Positions 63,998 through 64,000 of a stretch of 64,000 nucleotides of DNA are shown in pieces (position 1 is the first letter of the stretch; every line of letters starts with the position of its first letter). This DNA is from Teredinibacter purpureus (GTDB lineage Bacteria; Pseudomonadota; Gammaproteobacteria; Pseudomonadales; Cellvibrionaceae). A program made the position numbers and the translations under genes. Location of the stretch: NCBI RefSeq assembly GCF_014217335.1, contig NZ_CP060092.1:3303501-3367500 (forward strand), in the 5' to 3' direction. The notes beneath the pieces are model-generated. The model had not been told where the DNA came from and made no database searches. It worked only from the letters and a program-made list of their open reading frames with translations.

Positions 63998-64000
63998 CCT

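Overview
The window looks like the chromosome of a marine, free-living Gammaproteobacterium, perhaps from the Cellvibrionales. This rests on gene content only: AcnB, RsuA, RsmC, DjlA, LpxH, MiaE, a secreted CBM9-type protein, Tat-exported and multihaem proteins. I made no phylogenetic or compositional calculation.

The left 24.5 kb is accessory DNA. It opens with the tail of an IS30-type transposase gene, followed by a Sir2 + HerA anti-phage pair on the minus strand (161-3721) whose herA is split by a frameshift in an A8 run. Next is an IS1182-family element interrupted by a complete IS5-family element (4031-5184, TATA duplication). From about 6.58 to 23.30 kb lies an integron cassette array: 26 cassettes on the minus strand, each ended by an attC site. 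No integrase gene is in the window, so here it is a cluster of attC sites lacking an integrase. Most cassette proteins are small, unknown, and either exported or membrane-bound. One large cassette carries a two-gene DUF262 + nucleotidyltransferase unit that looks like a defence system. One cassette occurs twice, and two cassettes have no minus-strand gene. An IS110-family element (13818-15513) sits inside one attC, at its recombination core. Its upstream non-coding region folds, by eye, into a two-loop bridge-RNA layout. One loop is complementary to the attC target junction and the other to the element's own left end. I regard this as the most interesting object in the window.

A gene-poor stretch with a DUF7220-type small membrane protein leads to tRNA-His, tRNA-Arg and tRNA-Pro (24.59-24.97 kb). 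The accessory region starts at the 3' end of tRNA-His, a common island attachment position.

From 25.2 kb to the end the DNA is ordinary, densely packed chromosome. It holds one-carbon metabolism and rRNA modification (folD, rsuA, rsmC), a rhodanese, a spermidine-synthase-like protein, a lipoprotein peptidase, a pseudouridine synthase, a cold-shock protein, an S1/P1 nuclease, djlA, a Cache-domain histidine kinase, a bacterial voltage-gated channel, cysS, glnS, ppiB and lpxH. A four-gene minus-strand cluster (45.4-50.6 kb) joins an octahaem HAO-like cytochrome, a NapC/NrfH-type tetrahaem cytochrome, a histidine kinase and a Tat-exported solute-binding protein. It is probably a nitrogen-oxide or hydroxylamine module with its own sensor. 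The end carries miaE, acnB, a patatin, NfeD/SPFH proteins, an acyl-CoA ligase and an acyl-CoA dehydrogenase.
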